From positions 124,001 through 188,000 of the forward strand of contig JBAZCF010000003.1 in assembly GCA_041671045.1 (NCBI GenBank): 64,000 nt of DNA, given 5' to 3'. The translations under genes were made by a program, and so were the position numbers. Source of the DNA: Parachlamydiales bacterium (lineage in GTDB: Bacteria; Chlamydiota; Chlamydiia; Chlamydiales; JABDDJ01). Under the pieces are notes generated by a model. The model searched no databases and was not told the origin of the DNA. It worked only from the letters and a program-made list of their open reading frames with translations. Within the stretch, counting starts at the first letter, position 1. The number at the start of each line of letters is the position of its first letter. Positions 62,448 through 64,000 of this stretch are shown here, in pieces.

Positions 62448-64000
62448 AGAAAAAATCTTAATAACTTCTGCACTTCTCTACGCAAACGGTCCTATGCACT
62501 TTGGTCATATTGCTGGCGCTTATCTACCGGCTGATTGCTATGCCCGTTTCAAAAGACTCCAAGGTAATGATGTCCTATATATCAGCGGTTCTGACGAATA
62601 TGGCATGGCAATCACCCTCAGCGCCGAGTTGGCTGGAAAAACACCGCGAGAACATGTGGACAACTTCCACCACATCAACCAGTCGCTTTTTGCCAAAATG
62701 AATGTCTCGTTCGACCATTATGCTCGTACCACTTGGGAAGGCCATATCCCTGTTACACATGCTTACTTCAATGACTTATATCAAGCAGGACATATCGTTG
62801 AGAAGGTGACAGACCAACTTTATTCAGAAAAAGATGATAAATTCTTAGCAGACCGCTATGTGATAGGAACTTGCCCTAAATGCGGCTACGAGAAAGCGCG
62901 TGGCGATGAATGCGGACAATGCGGCACTTCCTATGACGCGATCGATCTTATCAATCCTTGCTCAAAACTTACCGGATCACCACTAACCCGTAGACCCACA
63001 AAACATTGGTTTCTTCAGCTGGAAGATTTCAAAGGCGAATTGCTCACATGGTTGGAAGGTAAAAATTGGAAGCCTAACGTCGTCAATTTTATCAAGGGGT
63101 ATATTGACGGGCTGCATGCCAGAGCGATCACACGCGATATGACATGGGGTGTTCCTATTCCCTTGCCCGGTACAGAAGGTAAAGTACTATACGTTTGGTT
63201 TGATGCTCCCATAGGATATATCTCAGCTACGATTGAATGGGCTCAGCTCAATGGCACCCCGGAAAAATGGAAAGACTATTGGCAGGATCCCAAAACCAAG
63301 CTTGTACAGTTTATCGGAAAAGACAACATCCCTTTTCATGCCGCTATATTCCCCGCCATGACAATGGGTCAAAAGCAGCCATACAAACTGGTGGATGAAC
63401 TTCCGGCTAACGAATTCTATAAACTGGAAGGCCGTCAATTCAGTAAGTCCGATGGATGGTATATCGATTTGGAAGAATTCTTAAAAACTTATACAAGCGA
63501 TCAAATCCGCTATACCATTGCTTCCAATATGCCCGAAACATCAGATTCTGAATTTACATGGAAAGATTTTCAGCTCAAAGTCAATAGCGAACTTGTTGGA
63601 AAGTTTGGTAACTTAGTCAACCGTGTGCTTGTGTTTGCACAACAGCATTGCGATGGGGCAGTCCCGAAAGCAGGGGAGTTATCGGATAAAGACCGTCAAT
63701 TCCTGGCAGACTTAGAGACGCTTCACAACGAGCTAAATGAAGCTTTTGAAAATTTCAAGGTTCGCCGCGCCTGTCAGTTGGTCATGGAAATTGCTCAGAA
63801 GGGAAACGTTTACTTTAACGATAAAAAACCTTGGCAAGATGCAAAAGAGCAGCAATTTGAGAAAGTCAATACAACTATCCGTCTATGTATTGAATGCCTG
63901 CGAATCCTTGCAATAGCGAGTTATCCTATTATTCCTGAGAGCGCACAAAAAATTTGGCGTATGCTGGGTTTAAATCTTCCTGTAAATCTAGACGAAAAAC
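62425..64000 (+). CDS. metG: Methionyl-tRNA synthetase, cut by the window end
   Basis: Charges both tRNA-Met species. The frame runs from ATG 62425 beyond base 64000 without a stop, giving 525 codons here. The class I signature is HFGH at 25-28. The tRNA-binding KMSKS equivalent is FSKS at 339-342 (GRQFSKSDGW). A zinc knuckle is formed by Cys150, 153, 163 and 166. The catalytic and anticodon-binding regions present are normal, and the missing part would be the end of the helical domain and any C-terminal tail. The start overlaps the preceding membrane-protein gene by 23 bases. This follows the gmk...metG order typical of chlamydiae. Confidence 0.95.
   Translation, partial: MSKTLKHKEKILITSALLYANGPMHFGHIAGAYLPADCYARFKRLQGNDVLYISGSDEYGMAITLSAELAGKTPREHVDNFHHINQSLFAKMNVSFDHYARTTWEGHIPVTHAYFNDLYQAGHIVEKVTDQLYSEKDDKFLADRYVIGTCPKCGYEKARGDECGQCGTSYDAIDLINPCSKLTGSPLTRRPTKHWFLQLEDFKGELLTWLEGKNWKPNVVNFIKGYIDGLHARAITRDMTWGVPIPLPGTEGKVLYVWFDAPIGYISATIEWAQLNGTPEKWKDYWQDPKTKLVQFIGKDNIPFHAAIFPAMTMGQKQPYKLVDELPANEFYKLEGRQFSKSDGWYIDLEEFLKTYTSDQIRYTIASNMPETSDSEFTWKDFQLKVNSELVGKFGNLVNRVLVFAQQHCDGAVPKAGELSDKDRQFLADLETLHNELNEAFENFKVRRACQLVMEIAQKGNVYFNDKKPWQDAKEQQFEKVNTTIRLCIECLRILAIASYPIIPESAQKIWRMLGLNLPVNLDEK

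Overview
The window looks like chromosomal DNA of a member of the Chlamydiales outside the Chlamydiaceae (a Parachlamydia/Waddlia/Criblamydia-like amoeba symbiont). The grounds are a chlamydial-type gene set: a single-operon 2-oxoglutarate dehydrogenase, a long PPi-type phosphofructokinase, an oppABCDF importer, dapF, ribBA-ribH and yicC-gmk-omega-metG. Scattered among these are several proteins with paired hydrophobic segments like inclusion-membrane (Inc) proteins and several very large orphan proteins. System II cytochrome c biogenesis genes (ccsA, resB) fit environmental chlamydiae better than Chlamydiaceae. Genus and species cannot be read from the window.

Layout. 1-13.6 kb: small orphans, a GT-B-like protein, ccsA, a 633-residue orphan, then a leftward overlapping operon (zinc alcohol dehydrogenase, an EamA transporter fused to a lipoprotein-like domain, resB). 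Next come an exported 2H-phosphoesterase-like protein, a 56-codon gene, a possible leader peptide with brnQ, and a leftward pair that includes an exported protein kinase-like candidate. 13.6-22.5 kb: an Inc-like gene overlapping sucA, then sucB and lpd, convergent with clpB, which has a textbook sigma-70 promoter. 22.7-28 kb: two CAT-anticodon tRNAs (one initiator), a 1474-residue protein with nine repeats and a J-domain, and a composite repeat/MITE-like island. 28-35.8 kb: sdaA, an alpha/beta hydrolase, PPi-phosphofructokinase, two orphans and dapF.

35.8-49.3 kb: a 2839-residue protein with superfamily 2 helicase-like motifs and the oppABCDF operon, all leftward. 49.5-58.6 kb: two exported orphans, an Inc-like gene, an 879-residue orphan, ribBA-ribH, an RRM protein with a structured leader and strong terminator, and three tandem Inc-like paralogues. 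58.7-64 kb: a SEC-C mini-protein, a TtcA-like PP-loop enzyme, and yicC, gmk, an omega-like gene, a membrane protein and metG, which runs off the window end.

How it works together: the core genes cover TCA-cycle flux (sucABlpd), glycolysis (PPi-dependent), peptide and amino-acid import (opp, brnQ), serine breakdown, riboflavin and DAP synthesis, proteostasis (clpB) and translation (tRNAs, metG). The accessory genes are candidates for host interaction. A family of paired hairpin repeats with compensatory base changes, and a TIR-bearing element inserted in one of them, sit between genes. No rRNA, CRISPR array, transposase or prophage was seen.
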